This document shows positions 18,739 to 26,822 of a DNA stretch of 64,000 bases, piece after piece. The notes under the pieces were generated by a model. It made no database searches, had not been told where the DNA came from, and saw nothing but the letters and a program-made list of their open reading frames with translations. The stretch covers positions 6,406,284-6,470,283 of the forward strand of contig NZ_CP030118.1 of the NCBI RefSeq assembly GCF_006968745.1, read 5' to 3'. The first letter of the stretch is position 1; every line of letters starts with the position of its first letter. A program made the position numbers and the translations under genes. The DNA is from Brasilonema sennae CENA114 (GTDB lineage: Bacteria > Cyanobacteriota > Cyanobacteriia > Cyanobacteriales > Nostocaceae).

Positions 18739-19254
18739 ATGGAAAATAGAGTTTCCGTTATTTTAGGGGACATTACCCACCTACAGGTAGATGCTATTGT
18801 CAATGCTGCCAATAATTCTTTACTAGGAGGCGGTGGTGTTGATGGCGCAATACATCGTGTAGCCGGACCAGAACTTTTGGAGGAGTGTCGCAAGTTACAC
18901 GGATGTGATACTGGTCAAGCAAAGATAACTAAAGGTTATCATCTTCCAGCAAAGTGGGTGATTCACACTGTTGGTCCAGTGTGGGAAGGTGGAAATTCTG
19001 GAGAAGATGAGTTATTGGCAGAGTGTTATCGCAATAGTCTAGCCTTAGCAGTACAAAACGGAATAAAAACTATTGCTTTTCCAGCCATTAGCATAGGCGC
19101 ATATCGTTTTCCACTAGAACGTGCTACTAAAATAGCTGTCAATGAAGTTAATAAATTTTTACACAGCAATAACTCTCTCGAACAAATCATCTTCGTGTGT
19201 TTTGGGCAAAATGCCTACAATTACTACTTGCAGGTGATGGAAGAAATAACTTAA
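18739..19254 (+). CDS. macrodomain protein, O-acetyl-ADP-ribose deacetylase type
   Basis: 171 residues from ATG 18739; a TTG at 18727 adds four. Motifs: VSVILGDITHLQVDAIVNAANNSLLGGGGVDGAIHR (the NAAN and GGGVDGAI loops that bind ADP-ribose), GQAKITKGYHLPAKWVIHTVGP, and TIAFPAISIGAYRFPLE. These place it in the MacroD/YmdB-like class, which removes acetyl groups from O-acetyl-ADP-ribose or ADP-ribose from acidic residues. The catalytic-loop Asn and Asp are present. Length is normal for a single-domain macro protein. A short spacer leads to the VOC gene on the same strand. Confidence 0.9.
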   Translation: MENRVSVILGDITHLQVDAIVNAANNSLLGGGGVDGAIHRVAGPELLEECRKLHGCDTGQAKITKGYHLPAKWVIHTVGPVWEGGNSGEDELLAECYRNSLALAVQNGIKTIAFPAISIGAYRFPLERATKIAVNEVNKFLHSNNSLEQIIFVCFGQNAYNYYLQVMEEIT

Positions 19255-19310
19255 AGCTAGCCAGGATTGTAAGCTAGCTCTATGATAAAACTCTCAACCT
19301 ACCAAGACCA

Positions 19311-19670
19311 ATGCAGATTACTCAGTGTCTCCACACAGCCATTCTTGTCACGGATCTAGAACGAGCCGAACATTTCTATACAGAGGTGTTAGGATTACCC
19401 AAAATAGAGCGATCTCTGAAATATGCTGGCGCTTGGTACCAAGTTGGGAATCATCAAATTCACCTGATAGCTGCCCAGGGAGTCCCCACTGAGGAGCAAA
19501 ACGAAAAATGGGGGCGCAATCCCCACGTTGCATTCTCAGTTGCTGACTTAGACGCAGCCAAACAACAACTTTTAGATAACAACTGCTTGATTCAACCCAG
19601 CGCCTCCGGACGCCCAGCCCTCTTCACCAAAGATCCTGATGGGAATATTGTGGAACTCAGTCAGCAGTGA
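19311..19670 (+). CDS. VOC (glyoxalase/bleomycin resistance) family protein
   Basis: 119 residues with two beta-alpha-beta3 modules: CLHTAILVTDLERAEHFYTEVLGLP... and NPHVAFSVADLDAAKQQLLDNN...LFTKDPDGNIVELSQQ. Candidate metal ligands are His in LHTAI, a Glu/Gln after YQVGNHQIHL, His in PHVAF and Glu in NIVEL, so a metal site seems intact. Reaction unknown; single-chain VOC proteins of this size usually dimerise. Confidence 0.85.
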   Translation: MQITQCLHTAILVTDLERAEHFYTEVLGLPKIERSLKYAGAWYQVGNHQIHLIAAQGVPTEEQNEKWGRNPHVAFSVADLDAAKQQLLDNNCLIQPSASGRPALFTKDPDGNIVELSQQ

Positions 19671-19735
19671 GGTGGAAAGTGGAGAAGTTGGGGAAATTGT
19701 ACTTTTTGGGCGGATGATATTGGGGCGATCGCCTT

Positions 19736-19974
19736 TACTCAGATTTTGCACCTCCGGCTGAGTACGCCCAGAACTCAAGTTCGTGGCTCATAAACACGCG
19801 TCCGTTAAAACGGACTCTCGTAAGTTTTTCAGTCCGTTTTAACGGACTTAGACTTTGAGCCAAGAAATTTATTTCTTGGCGGACGAAAAGTATGGTGCAA
19901 GATCTGAGTTTAAGCCGGCGGCTTCTGCATCGCCTATTTTTTCTCAAGTATTGGGCAATATCTAGCGACAAGCC
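19736..19974 (+). repeat. dispersed palindromic repeat, left copy
   Basis: About 240 bp: 'actcagattttgcacc', then TCCGTTAAAACGGA and TCCGTTTTAACGGA hairpins, 'gagccaagaaatttatttcttggcgga', 'tatggtgcaagatctgag', and finally 'tatctagcgacaagcc'. The same order of blocks occurs inverted at 25130-25486. The two copies bracket the cassette at 20303-25097. Confidence 0.8.
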
Positions 19975-20059
19975 TCAGCACTTCTACGCAGCAGAGTAAA
20001 AACCAGTAAGTGATTGGGCAGAGGTTAGATTAGAGCGCATTTCAAGTAAATTCCACGTT

Positions 20060-20160
20060 GGTTTGACCTCACCCCCCTAAAGCTACGCTTTACCTCCCCT
20101 CTCCTTACTAAGGAGAGGGGAGGTTTTGGCGCAAGACAAAACCGGGGTGAGGTAGAGCGA
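20060..20160. repeat. hairpin spacer repeat
   Basis: 'gacctcacccccc...ctcccctctccttactaaggagaggggaggttttggcg...ccggggtgaggt' is a nested hairpin, the third member of the family also seen at 16020-16100 and 18647-18705. It lies about 140 bp before the first gene of the four-gene cassette. The rest of 19975-20302 is AT-rich and presumably contains the cassette promoter. Confidence 0.75.
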
Positions 20161-20302
20161 GAACTGAAAAGAGCTGTAACTTGAATCAAAATCAAAATCA
20201 AAATTTTAAAGTTCTTATTTATACTTCACATATTAAAACGCTTACAATATAAAAGTAAAAAAATAAACAATGTCACGGATGTAATCTTTATAATCCAGAG
20301 TT

Positions 20303-22018
20303 ATGGACAATCTCTCAGAAATCCAACTAGGGGGACAAGGCGCTAGTGTAAGTAAGTTCACCCCCGTCGAATTTGGCAAAGACTTTTTTGACAACCTCGC
20401 CCAATGTCGTGACGATGGGGAGAAAATCCAGCTATTTTTGGAAACAGCCCAAAGACAAGATGTACCGCTAAGAGCGATCGAAGAGTTGTTGAACTACCAA
20501 GATGAATTCATCTTGGCTATGGGGCTTCAGAGTTTTGGCTATATTACTAACCCGCAAATCAAAGCGCAACTTGCAACACTCAACTATATTGAGGGACTTG
20601 ACGAACCTCTTGAGGAAATCTCTCTGCTACCTGATCCAGAAGAGTACAAGCGGCATAATGTCAGGATACTTGAAAAGTTGTGTCAAGAAGCTAAATCGGG
20701 TAGCGATTTGATTCGTTTATCAGCGGCTTGGGCAATTCAGCAAATAGGTTACTCTGCGATGATTACAGGAAGATTTCTTCCGAAGTCAGCCGAGGATATT
20801 CAAAGTCAAGTTATTAGTGAAAGTCTAAATCATCTTAACAATCGGTCAATCTCTAAAGAATACATTGATTTTTGGGTTTATGCACCTAAAAGACATCTGT
20901 TACGACTGTTGCAGACAATTCCTTCATCTTACCTGGATGTTGTTGAGAGAATTATAGCTAGACTCGGTGTTGTAGGTGTTGAGTTTATCGCTCGTTCCGC
21001 TTCTACATTACAGAACTTTGTTGTAGAAGCTGCTTTGCATTTAGCCGGCTTACTTATCAAATATAGACAATATCAGGATGCTGGCACACAAAGAAGATTA
21101 TCAGATGTTCTGATTCCTTTTTTAGATAATAGTGATATTGATTTACGGCGACTTGCTGCTGAATTAATTAATGAGGTAGAGCCATCATGGTCTTGGTTGA
21201 ATGATACTATCAGGGCTAAAGCAGCGATTATATTAAGGGACTGGAAGAAATTAGAAGAACTAGGTGAAGCATCAGTTCCATTTTTGATAGAGGCTGTTAG
21301 AGGTTCACTTCAATTTGACACACAAGATAACTTACGAGAACAAGTAGAAGCAGTTCGGTGTATTAGTAGAATTTATTTTTATAATGTTGAGCAACAAGTC
21401 ACAACTTTTTCAGAATTTCTCCAACATCCTGAAGAAAAGATAAGAGATACAACTGTATCACTTCTGAAACCGCATCAAGATTTACTTGATATGAAATCAA
21501 ATTACATCCTGACAGGACTAGATTTTAAATTTCAATTGGAAGATTTTGATGTAAAAACTATGACGATTAGAGAAATTGATAGAAAGATTGGGGACAAAAG
21601 GCTGTATCAGAAAGATTTTGACAAAAGATTTCAAAATGCAATCTCTAGCTGTAAAGCTGATGCTACTGAAGTCAAAAGATTTTTATCAACTAAGCTGAAA
21701 GAGTATAACGGTTATATAGAAAGTTGTATCAATAAGCTAGATGCCCAGAAGCAAGATATACAAAGAAAAGAAGCTGAAGAACAAAGAAGGCGGGCGGAAG
21801 AACGAAGAAGGCAGATTGAAGAAGAAGCCGAAAAACGAAGAAGGCGGGCGGAAGAACAAAGAAAGAATGTACTAATTACTGCTTTCGCAGTCTTTGGACT
21901 TTTGTTTTTAAGTATAATATATCCACCTGCTTTATTCATTGTATTTTTGTTATTGATAGTTTTATTGATGTATTTCGTGATGCTTTGGTTGATATCTTTA
22001 CAGTATATAAATAGGTAA
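20303..22018 (+). CDS. HEAT-like repeat protein with coiled coil and C-terminal membrane helices
   Basis: 571 residues. Residues ~60-400 are regularly spaced helical pairs with HEAT/ARM character (for example LIPFLDNSDIDLRRLAAELINEV, SVPFLIEAVRG...LREQVEAVRCISRIY, FLQHPEEKIRDTTVSLLKPH). Residues ~465-525 are a highly charged R/E/Q coiled coil (EEQRRRAEERRRQIEEEAEK). Residues ~527-567 are two closely spaced hydrophobic helices, so the protein is tail-anchored in a membrane with its bulk cytoplasmic. First gene of a four-gene operon; the next start is 23 bp downstream. No enzymatic motif; a scaffold or recruitment role is my inference. Confidence 0.75.
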   Translation: MDNLSEIQLGGQGASVSKFTPVEFGKDFFDNLAQCRDDGEKIQLFLETAQRQDVPLRAIEELLNYQDEFILAMGLQSFGYITNPQIKAQLATLNYIEGLDEPLEEISLLPDPEEYKRHNVRILEKLCQEAKSGSDLIRLSAAWAIQQIGYSAMITGRFLPKSAEDIQSQVISESLNHLNNRSISKEYIDFWVYAPKRHLLRLLQTIPSSYLDVVERIIARLGVVGVEFIARSASTLQNFVVEAALHLAGLLIKYRQYQDAGTQRRLSDVLIPFLDNSDIDLRRLAAELINEVEPSWSWLNDTIRAKAAIILRDWKKLEELGEASVPFLIEAVRGSLQFDTQDNLREQVEAVRCISRIYFYNVEQQVTTFSEFLQHPEEKIRDTTVSLLKPHQDLLDMKSNYILTGLDFKFQLEDFDVKTMTIREIDRKIGDKRLYQKDFDKRFQNAISSCKADATEVKRFLSTKLKEYNGYIESCINKLDAQKQDIQRKEAEEQRRRAEERRRQIEEEAEKRRRRAEEQRKNVLITAFAVFGLLFLSIIYPPALFIVFLLLIVLLMYFVMLWLISLQYINR

Positions 22019-22041
22019 GCGTTATTTTATAATAGATAAAA

Positions 22042-24090
22042 ATGAAACGCAGTGTTTTTTCTGTGAAAGTAGTAGAACTACCTAATCACAATTCTCATAA
22101 ATTTACTAAACAATATGGCACTTCAACTAATAAATTAGTGATAAATAGTCAGCGAGAGTTATTACTGCATTGGCTCAGCTTAAACAACGTTCATAACTCA
22201 ACGCTATCCATACGTTACTTTCATAATCCTGAAGAATCCAGTGAACAACAATTAAAGCTTTATCTAATCGCTAATTATTCAGCTAATGATTTTCATAACC
22301 TTCAACAGGCGAGAGATGAGATAGCTAGTTTTTTTGAGGTTGGGAACTTAAGCACATTTTATAAATTTGAGTTATTGCAAAAAGAGTTATCTCAAATTCA
22401 TGATTTCAAATGGGTTAGCCACATTGGAGAAGTCATCAAGCCAGAAATCTTCAATTTGCAAGGTTACTATTTACCTTACTTATTTGAAGCTAACCAAGAT
22501 AACAACATGTTAGCTGTCTGTGATGTTCTCCATAGATTAAAAGAAAAGTTTTTACTAGAAATCACTCTTCAAGTCTGTCAAAGTTCAGAAGATAGGGAAA
22601 CGTGGGTTAATGCTCTTAGTCAAATGGTAGCTCAACTGCAACTGCTCACAACTAAAAGCAAGGATGGTTTTATAGACACAGCCTTAAAAACTTACAAACA
22701 ATATCAAGAATCATATGTAAATAGAAATTTATTTAAATACAGTATCAAAGCACTGGCAGAAACCCGCAGCAATATTCGTACTGTTTTAATGACATTAGTA
22801 CAGAGTGCAACCAAATCTAATAGTTATGGAGAACAAGATTATATTGAAATTGTCAGTCGGGATAGAGACGAGCAAAAGTTTTTAGAAACCTTGAGAGCAA
22901 CTGAAAATGTAGACATTTCTACTGCTGTTGAACGCAAAAGTTGGGAAGGTGACTTTGGAGAGAAGTACATAAGACAACCTATGAAGCCCAAACTTAGCAA
23001 TGACTTGGGTGATGGTTCGACAAATATTTACTCAAACTCTTTTAATTCTGCAAATTTTGGTCATCCAGCTTTACCCTCATCTGGAGGCGCAATAATCCGG
23101 ACTGGCGCTTCAGCAATAACTCAATCTTCAAATAATTCACGCAGGCTTCCTCTTGCACAAATAAAAGACTTAAAACCATTACACCGTCTTGCAACACTGG
23201 AAGAAATTAGTGGATTCTTCCGCCTTGTCATTCCTGGGAATACTCCAGTTCCGGGTATGGCGACAACTCGCTTGGCTTACAGCACTGCTGAGGAAATCTT
23301 CAACAACTATAAACACCTGATGACAAAAGACGAATATATAGTTGGTTTAGATGATGAAGATAATCCTGTAATATCTAGCTGGAGTGAAATTCCCCATCGC
23401 CTAGTAGCTGGGGTGTCTGGCGCTGGAAAAAGCAATTTTCTGAAATGGATCATCTTCCAATTTTTATACGTTAACCCAAAACGTAGGATTTACATTGCTG
23501 ATTTTGGTGGAGTTGACTTTCAATGGTTAAATCATATGAAAGTTAATGTTGAGATAGAGACAACTCCAGAGAATTGCCCAAATTTAGTAGAGAAAATTCA
23601 TCAACAAGAGTACGAAAGACGCTTGCAGTTAATGCAGGAGTATGGAGTCTCTAACCTGAAAGAATTGCAGGAGGAAGGAGTTGAAATTGACCGTACACTT
23701 TGGATTATTGACGAAGCCGCTGACATTGCAGATGTTTCCAGTAAACTGCGAGACACCATTGAAAAGCGACTGAAAGAGTATGCTCGTAAAGGTCGTAAAT
23801 TTGGAATTCATATCATTTACTGTACCCAAAGACCAACTACTGAAGTTATAACTAAACAAGTGACTGACCAATGTGAAGAAAAAGTCGTTTTTAGGGTGAG
23901 TCCAGATGCTAGCTATCGCATATTAGAAGATGCGAGCGCAGGCGATATATCCAAAGATGCTAAAGGTAGAGCTTACTTGAGTGGTTATAGTGGTGCAAAG
24001 TTTGTGAACACTCCTCTCATCAAAATGCCTATTGGATCAAAAGTCAAAATATCTGACACTCTTTGGGCTAATATTCACGTTAAAAAATAA
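22042..24090 (+). CDS. FtsK/HerA-superfamily ATPase with novel N-terminal half
   Basis: 682 residues. The first ~370 are not recognisable as a standard domain, although LSIRYFHNPEESSEQQLKLY and RLATLEEISGFFRLVIPG recall the N-terminal parts of conjugation-type (VirB4/HerA-like) ATPases. Residues ~450-660 are a RecA-fold motor: HRLVAGVSGAGKSNFLKWII (Walker A), RRIYIADFGGVDFQWL, TLWIIDEAADIAD (Walker B with DE), IHIIYCTQRPTTEVIT, VVFRVSPDASYRILEDASAGD and KGRAYLSGYSG. The last blocks are FtsK/SpoIIIE-like. No membrane helix and no winged-helix gamma domain, so it is not a chromosome-dimer FtsK. Probably moves DNA or protein for the small partners encoded next. Confidence 0.8.
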   Translation: MKRSVFSVKVVELPNHNSHKFTKQYGTSTNKLVINSQRELLLHWLSLNNVHNSTLSIRYFHNPEESSEQQLKLYLIANYSANDFHNLQQARDEIASFFEVGNLSTFYKFELLQKELSQIHDFKWVSHIGEVIKPEIFNLQGYYLPYLFEANQDNNMLAVCDVLHRLKEKFLLEITLQVCQSSEDRETWVNALSQMVAQLQLLTTKSKDGFIDTALKTYKQYQESYVNRNLFKYSIKALAETRSNIRTVLMTLVQSATKSNSYGEQDYIEIVSRDRDEQKFLETLRATENVDISTAVERKSWEGDFGEKYIRQPMKPKLSNDLGDGSTNIYSNSFNSANFGHPALPSSGGAIIRTGASAITQSSNNSRRLPLAQIKDLKPLHRLATLEEISGFFRLVIPGNTPVPGMATTRLAYSTAEEIFNNYKHLMTKDEYIVGLDDEDNPVISSWSEIPHRLVAGVSGAGKSNFLKWIIFQFLYVNPKRRIYIADFGGVDFQWLNHMKVNVEIETTPENCPNLVEKIHQQEYERRLQLMQEYGVSNLKELQEEGVEIDRTLWIIDEAADIADVSSKLRDTIEKRLKEYARKGRKFGIHIIYCTQRPTTEVITKQVTDQCEEKVVFRVSPDASYRILEDASAGDISKDAKGRAYLSGYSGAKFVNTPLIKMPIGSKVKISDTLWANIHVKK

Positions 24091-24121
24091 ATCTTTTTGA
24101 AAAATAACTGGAGATACTTAC

Positions 24122-24340
24122 ATGAGCCTTTCATCCGATATTGAAGAATTCCGCACAATGATTAGTAGAATTGTTGACCAACTTGAGGAAATTAATTCAT
24201 CATCTAAAACGCTTCCTGAAACATCTGCAAGTGAGCTAACTAAAAAGTTTTCAGGGCTTATGGATAATTTAGGAGAAATAGAGAGGGAACTACGCTCTGC
24301 TAATGATGTACTTGAAGATATCCGCTCACGTTGGGGCTAA
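24122..24340 (+). CDS. small helical protein ending in WG (paralogue A)
   Basis: 72 residues, start ATG with GGAGA seven bases upstream. The sequence is an amphipathic helical hairpin, acidic, without Cys or membrane segments. It aligns end to end with the first ~72 residues of the next gene: M-S/T-L-S/T-x-DIE-x-F near the start, LEE-x-N in the middle, and I-x3-WG at the end. Small helical proteins next to an FtsK-type ATPase recall WXG100 substrates of type VII secretion, but here the WG pair is terminal rather than in a central turn, so the likeness may be superficial. Third gene of the cassette. Confidence 0.7.
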   Translation: MSLSSDIEEFRTMISRIVDQLEEINSSSKTLPETSASELTKKFSGLMDNLGEIERELRSANDVLEDIRSRWG

Positions 24341-24344
24341 AAAT

Positions 24345-25097
24345 ATGACTCTTACTGATGATATTGAGCAATTCCAAACGCATACTGCTAAGTCAAGCGA
24401 AACATTAGAAGAAGTCAATCAGCTAGCAAACAAGCTTTTTGAATGTTCCACAGATGAATTAGCCTCACTGTTTGCTGAAATAGAAAGTTTATGCGAGCAA
24501 GCCCAAACTCAAATTAAATATACTGCCGATTGTCTCGTTGAAATTAATCAACATTGGGGTTCTGAACCTCTCCAGCACTATTCAGAGAAAAAACAGAATA
24601 CTAATCAGACGACTGGTTCAACAATTAAAAGTGGAAATTCATCCACGCAATCAGCAACGGTATCTGAGAATGAGACTAAACAAGTAGAAGCTGGTGATTT
24701 AGCACCTCGGAATGAACAAGCTAAAGAACCTGTAGACTACGCTACAGATTTGATAAACTTTCTGAAACAAGTTGTTGATACTAGTAAAAATTTACCAGCT
24801 TTTCTCATGCTAGCAACATCTATTACAGGTACATTAATTACAAAAACAGTTGCATTGGTTGATGAAGTGTTTTTTCCATCAATAGATGTTTTAACTCAAC
24901 AAGGTATGCCTACATCCAAAAATTCCCCGTTAGCAGATATAAAAGAAATGATAGATAAAAATAACGAGTATCTCGGAATAGATCCTGAAGCAGTGGAAGC
25001 GTATGAAGAAATGCATAACGAGCAAGAAGAAGAGAAAAGAAAAAGAAAGAGTGCTGCACAATCAAGAGATGAGTCTCGTGGGGCAAGTAGTAAATGA
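24345..25097 (+). CDS. helical protein with paralogous N-terminus and membrane segment
   Basis: About 250 residues from ATG 24345, four bases after the stop of paralogue A, so translation is probably coupled. Residues 1-72 repeat the paralogue A fold (MTLTDDIEQFQ...LEEVNQLANKLFE...EINQHWG). A polar Ser/Thr/Glu linker follows (~75-130). Residues ~155-180 (LPAFLMLATSITGTLITKTVALVDEVFF) are moderately hydrophobic and may be a membrane or amphipathic helix. The tail is charged (EEMHNEQEEEKRKRKSAAQ). Last gene of the operon. The shared N-terminal module suggests the two proteins pair or compete for the same partner. Function unknown. Confidence 0.7.
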   Translation: MTLTDDIEQFQTHTAKSSETLEEVNQLANKLFECSTDELASLFAEIESLCEQAQTQIKYTADCLVEINQHWGSEPLQHYSEKKQNTNQTTGSTIKSGNSSTQSATVSENETKQVEAGDLAPRNEQAKEPVDYATDLINFLKQVVDTSKNLPAFLMLATSITGTLITKTVALVDEVFFPSIDVLTQQGMPTSKNSPLADIKEMIDKNNEYLGIDPEAVEAYEEMHNEQEEEKRKRKSAAQSRDESRGASSK

Positions 25098-25129
25098 TTT
25101 TGCCGTATTTTTTATTGGGTAAATAGCTA

Positions 25130-25486
25130 TATCTGGCGACAAGCCCCTCCTGAACGGTTACGATTTTCATTAGATAGGATCTTGCACCATAGTTTTTGTC
25201 CGCCAAGAAATAAATTTCTTGGCTCAAAGCTCAAGTCCGTTAAAACGGAACGGCACATGCTACAAGTCGGGCATTGCCGGATGCCCTTCGGGTTCGCAGT
25301 CGCCTACGGAGGGAGACCCTCCTGCAGCGCTGTCTCACCAGATACCTACGGAGGGAAACCCTCCTGCAGTACTGGCTCCCCAACGCAGTGCCTCCTCAAA
25401 AACTTACCCAGTCCGTTTTAACGGACTTTGCCTATAAGCCTTGAACTGAAGTTCAAGGCGTACTCAGTCAAGGTGCAAGATCTGAG
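25130..25486 (-). repeat. dispersed palindromic repeat, right copy, inverted and interrupted
   Basis: Reads, on the minus strand, the same block order as 19736-19974: 'ctcagatcttgcacc', paired TCCGTTAAAACGGA/TCCGTTTTAACGGA, 'gagccaagaaatttatttcttggcgga', 'ctatggtgcaagatc', and 'cttgtcgccagatatagc'. Between the two hairpins (about 25254-25400) it carries an extra mosaic of short repeats ('gccggatgcccttcgggttcgcagtcgcc', 'gagggagaccctcctgcagcgctg', 'gagggaaaccctcctgcagtactgg'), which appears to be a later insertion of another repeat family. Confidence 0.8.
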
Positions 25487-25510
25487 TTAGGGAAAGTAGC
25501 ACATCGCCTC

Positions 25511-26809
25511 ATGAAAATCTTCGCCTACACCTACACTAACCCTATACTAGAACCCACTCCTGACCCCACAACCTGGGGATGGGAGTTAGATTTTATTTAC
25601 CAAGACTTAGGAAAACGCTCTCAACTACAACAATTATTCAACGACTGCAAAACACAACCGCCTGATTGTCTCCTTATCCGTCGCCTAGAAGAATTAGGAG
25701 ATACTGTAGAAGAAGTCAGTTCGCGCCTTGCAGAACTTGAAGCAATGGGAATAACACTCATTGCTGTTGAGCAAGGCTACAATTCTTCCCAACAAAATCC
25801 CAACCTCCACGCCCAGTTGCTGAAATTACTCAACGAAATTCAGCGTCAGCAACATAGCCGCCGCATCCGCCAAGGACACGCCCGCAACCGTTTGAATGCT
25901 GCGCCACCACCCGGTAGAGTACCCTACGGTTACCGCAGAGGTAAAGCAAAATACATCATTGACCGTACTACTTCACCAGTTGTCAAAGATTTTTTTGAAC
26001 ATTTCTTATTGTATGGTTCTCTGCGGGGAGCAGTACGTTACCTAGCGAAAAAATACAGCAAGAAAATCTCTGTCACCACTGGACGCCGTTGGTTGACAAA
26101 TCCAGTTTATCGAGGTGATACAGCTTATCAAAACGGAGAAATTATCTCCAATACCCATGCTCCTATTATTACTAAAGAAGAAGCCGCCCAAGTTGATCGA
26201 CTGTTACGCCGCAACAGTCGTTTACCTCGTCGCACAGCTAGCGCACCGCGTTCTCTGGCTGGGTTGGTTGTCTGTCAGGAGTGTCAGTCTCATATGAGTG
26301 TCACTCGTGTGACTATGCGCAACCAAGACAAAGAATATCTTTATTTGCGTCCGATTAACTGTCCCAAAAATCCCAAGTGTCGCGCCCTTCGCTACCAAGA
26401 AATTTTAGAACAGACAATTCAAGCTGTTTGTCGTGATTTACCTCTTGCTGTGGCGGGGATGAATTTTCCTCAGTTGGATGCAGTCAAAAATAGCTTAACT
26501 GAAAACATTACCCGTCATCAAGAAATACTCAATCAGCTACCCTCGTTGTTAGAAACTGGAGTTTTGGATGCAGAAACTGCTCAGTTAAGAGCATACAAAC
26601 TTCGCACGGAAATCTCTACACTTCAAGCAAAACTAGCAACTTTACCACCTGTTAATTTGCGTTCTGTCGCCCAAGCTGTTTCAATTCAGCAATTTTGGTT
26701 AGACTTATCTGAAACAGAGCGACGATTTTACTTCCGAGAGTTTATTCGGCACATTGAGATTCTTCGTCAAGATAAAGAGTGGAAATTGCAAATACTTTTT
26801 ATTTTTTAA
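25511..26809 (+). CDS. serine-recombinase-like protein with degenerate catalytic domain
   Basis: 432 residues in the order resolvase-like domain (1-115), 'Recombinase' DNA-binding domain (PPPGRVPYGYRRG...RRWLTNPVYRGDTAYQNGEI, ~135-225), zinc ribbon (VVCQECQ ... NCPKNPKC, ~255-295) and a C-terminal coiled coil: the large serine recombinase plan. The N-terminal domain reads IFAYTYTNP where active enzymes have Y-x-R-V-S, so Thr stands in the nucleophile position. The D-R-x-x-R motif is RRLEELG, with the second Arg replaced. I recall related cyanobacterial XisF-like recombinases but cannot place this one. It may bind DNA without cutting. Confidence 0.75.
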   Translation: MKIFAYTYTNPILEPTPDPTTWGWELDFIYQDLGKRSQLQQLFNDCKTQPPDCLLIRRLEELGDTVEEVSSRLAELEAMGITLIAVEQGYNSSQQNPNLHAQLLKLLNEIQRQQHSRRIRQGHARNRLNAAPPPGRVPYGYRRGKAKYIIDRTTSPVVKDFFEHFLLYGSLRGAVRYLAKKYSKKISVTTGRRWLTNPVYRGDTAYQNGEIISNTHAPIITKEEAAQVDRLLRRNSRLPRRTASAPRSLAGLVVCQECQSHMSVTRVTMRNQDKEYLYLRPINCPKNPKCRALRYQEILEQTIQAVCRDLPLAVAGMNFPQLDAVKNSLTENITRHQEILNQLPSLLETGVLDAETAQLRAYKLRTEISTLQAKLATLPPVNLRSVAQAVSIQQFWLDLSETERRFYFREFIRHIEILRQDKEWKLQILFIF

Positions 26810-26822
26810 TTGAATAGAAATG

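Noticed and set aside
24122..25097. Calling the small proteins true WXG100 type VII substrates
   Set aside because: WG is terminal, the length is ~72 rather than ~100, and no other type VII component is present; kept only as a resemblance.
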